64,000 nucleotides of DNA, taken from assembly GCA_014905825.1 (NCBI GenBank), contig JACGCN010000075.1, forward strand, positions 1 to 64,000. The letters run 5' to 3'. Source of the stretch: Lyophyllum atratum (Eukaryota; Basidiomycota; Agaricomycetes; Agaricales; Lyophyllaceae). Positions 62,670 through 64,000 of this stretch are shown here, in pieces. Under the pieces are notes generated by a model. It saw only the letters and a program-made list of their open reading frames with translations, had not been told where the DNA came from and did no database searches. How positions within the stretch are numbered: position 1 is the stretch's first letter; every line of letters starts with the position of its first letter. Position numbers and translations under genes: made by a program.

Positions 62670-64000
62670 ATGTCCCTACCCTCGTCGATGGTTCCTGTGG
62701 CAGATGTGCCTTTTGCCGAGTCCGAGTGGAGGATCAAAATCGTCCGGAAGGAACCCCTCCGCTTCTTTTGGGAGCCGAATGCCTACGGTCTCTGGTGCTC
62801 GCCGAACGCAAACTCGGTTTTCGAAACCTCTGTCCAGCCCGAGAGACGATTTCCCAACGCGCATCCTTGTGGGTTTTCTTCCGCCGCCCTCGTAGAATAC
62901 GCTGGCTAGAAACCAAGTATCCTTTCCTCGCATTCTGGCCTATGCAGTGGCTGTGGACGGGCATCTTCCAGAGTCTCAATGTCGTTCCCGGTCTACTCCA
63001 GGTCGTCTCCTACCGAAATGGACCAGGTTACCACATGCACCCAGTGCAAATCAAGGAATGGCAGACGCTCGAAGACTCCCTCATCCGTCTGGGCCGTTTT
63101 CTTCTCGAACGACATTACCAACCCCAATACGACTTCCAAGTACTGCAACCCGCCGTCATTCCGCGAGAATGTGGATACGACCACATACATCCGACCACCA
63201 ACGATGTCATCCGAGCTGCAGTGGAGGCGAGCAAGGCTTTCGTCGCCCTCTCCACTTATGTTACCTTCGCTATCGCCCTCGACATGGCGAAATTCCCACA
63301 TGAAGAAGGGCAGACGCCCTCCTGGATTGTATTCGCCGAAACCCAGGGTGTTAATGCGACATTTGTGGATGAAGTCAGCAAGTCTTTCATTTGCGACTTC
63401 AAGCCAGGTTTTCGTCCAGGTGCATACGTCCTCGTCCGAAGGTGCCCCGTTCAATTCTATCCCGCATTCAGCGTGGCCAACGCCCCCTCTTCATCTGCTG
63501 GGGAGAGGAAACCCCGAAATCGATGGTCGAGCATGATCCCATCTGGCGATACTACCCGTGCGCAGCTGAGGTCGAAGCGGCCCAGGAGGAGTTCGAACGT
63601 TTCCGATCGTATGACAACCCCTCGCGTGTGGTTGTGAACAGCAGCTGGGGTAACATGACTGCCTACCATGGCGGCAGCAACGAACAATCCCAACCTTCAC
63701 CTCACCGCAACGAACAATCCCAACCTTCACCTCACCGCTATCTGATAGACGCCCCCGATTGGCCCGACTGCCCTACGCCAGTGTACACAGGCCCGGCGGT
63801 CGCCGAAGAGGATTCACCGCAATCCCCTCCACCACAAATGGAGGAGGATGACTGGGAAGATGTACCGACGAATGAGGCGGCACTCAGCTCGGAGGAACGC
63901 GACCCGAAGAAATTCTTGGCTCGCCTTGCTAAAGAGAGGGAGGAGGCGATGGCGCAGGAGACAGATGAAGAAAAGACCTGGCGAACGCAAGGAGAGTTCG
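62670..64000 (+). CDS. Gene D, unit 3 (cut by the window end; frameshifts)
   Basis: The start matches unit 1. An extra A near 62810 and an extra C near 62853 shift the frame twice within the first 65 codons. A two-base loss in the C-run near 63484 shifts it again. The 3' half lies outside the window. Confidence 0.7.

Larger units (their letters stand above)
48524..64000 (+). repeat. Tandem unit 3 (partial, runs off the window)
   Basis: This is the third head-to-tail copy, cut by the window end inside gene D. It has fewer indels than unit 2 but several of its own, for example near 49787, 51020, 53290, 53937, 57893, 59063, 62810 and 63484. The equivalents of genes E and F and the right end would lie beyond the window. 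Confidence 0.9.

Noticed and set aside
1..64000. tRNA or rRNA genes
   Set aside because: No cloverleaf consensus boxes or conserved rRNA segments were noticed on reading. A dedicated scan was not possible.

Overview
The window is nuclear DNA of a filamentous basidiomycete, most likely an Agaricomycete. The genes are cut by many short introns (about 43-65 nt) with GTRAGT-type donors, CTNAC-like branch sites and YAG acceptors. The protein types (F-box/LRR-like, SNF2 ATPase, TET/JBP-like dioxygenase, large unassigned proteins) also fit. Nothing here looks prokaryotic or organellar.

Layout. Positions 1-1190 are unique flank: the 3' part of a coiled-coil gene (3-761) and the start of a second reading frame that breaks off at 1190/1191. 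Everything after that is one head-to-tail tandem repeat. Unit 1 is 1191-24839 (23,649 bp), unit 2 is 24840-48523 (23,684 bp), and unit 3 runs from 48524 past the window end. Each unit starts with GTTAGGGTTA, and the internal junctions read GGGTTGGGTTAGGGTTA, which is telomere-like.

Unit content, in unit 1 coordinates: a G-rich 78-bp minisatellite (about 1258-1690); a 224-bp tandem duplication carrying six copies of TTCGTCNNNGACGAA (1697-2136); gene A, minus strand, about 880 aa, unknown (3518-6251); a divergent intergenic region with a near-perfect 423-bp-arm inverted repeat (6774-7693); gene B, plus strand, a SNF2-family ATPase of about 1370 aa with 16 introns (8196-13133); a remnant of an F-box gene (13322-13575); a diverged relative of the inverted-repeat arm with an internal 120-bp tandem repeat (about 13740-14447); gene D, about 990 aa, unknown (15344-18365); a 0.4-kb module and palindrome array (18415-19092); a possible exon fragment (19257-19418); gene E, a probable TET/JBP-like Fe(II)/2-oxoglutarate dioxygenase (19878-22127); gene F, an F-box/LRR-like protein (22756-24000); and a second 0.4-kb module with a palindrome array ending the unit (24119-24803).

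How the parts may work together (inference). An SNF2 ATPase, a TET/JBP-like dioxygenase and dense CpG-containing palindromes in one repeated unit resemble a chromatin or DNA-modification module on a large selfish or subtelomeric element. Kinetoplastid JBP2 joins the same two activities in one protein. I recognise no transposase, integrase or reverse transcriptase, so the mode of spread is unknown. A and D are the candidates for unknown element functions.

Caution. The three units are almost identical. Most differences are one-base indels in homopolymers, concentrated in the middle of unit 2 (about 31.8-45.8 kb). This pattern suggests unpolished long-read assembly of a repeat. The array could be genuine, or its copy number could be an assembly artefact. 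In unit 1, genes B, D, E and F read through cleanly and gene A has one apparent frameshift.
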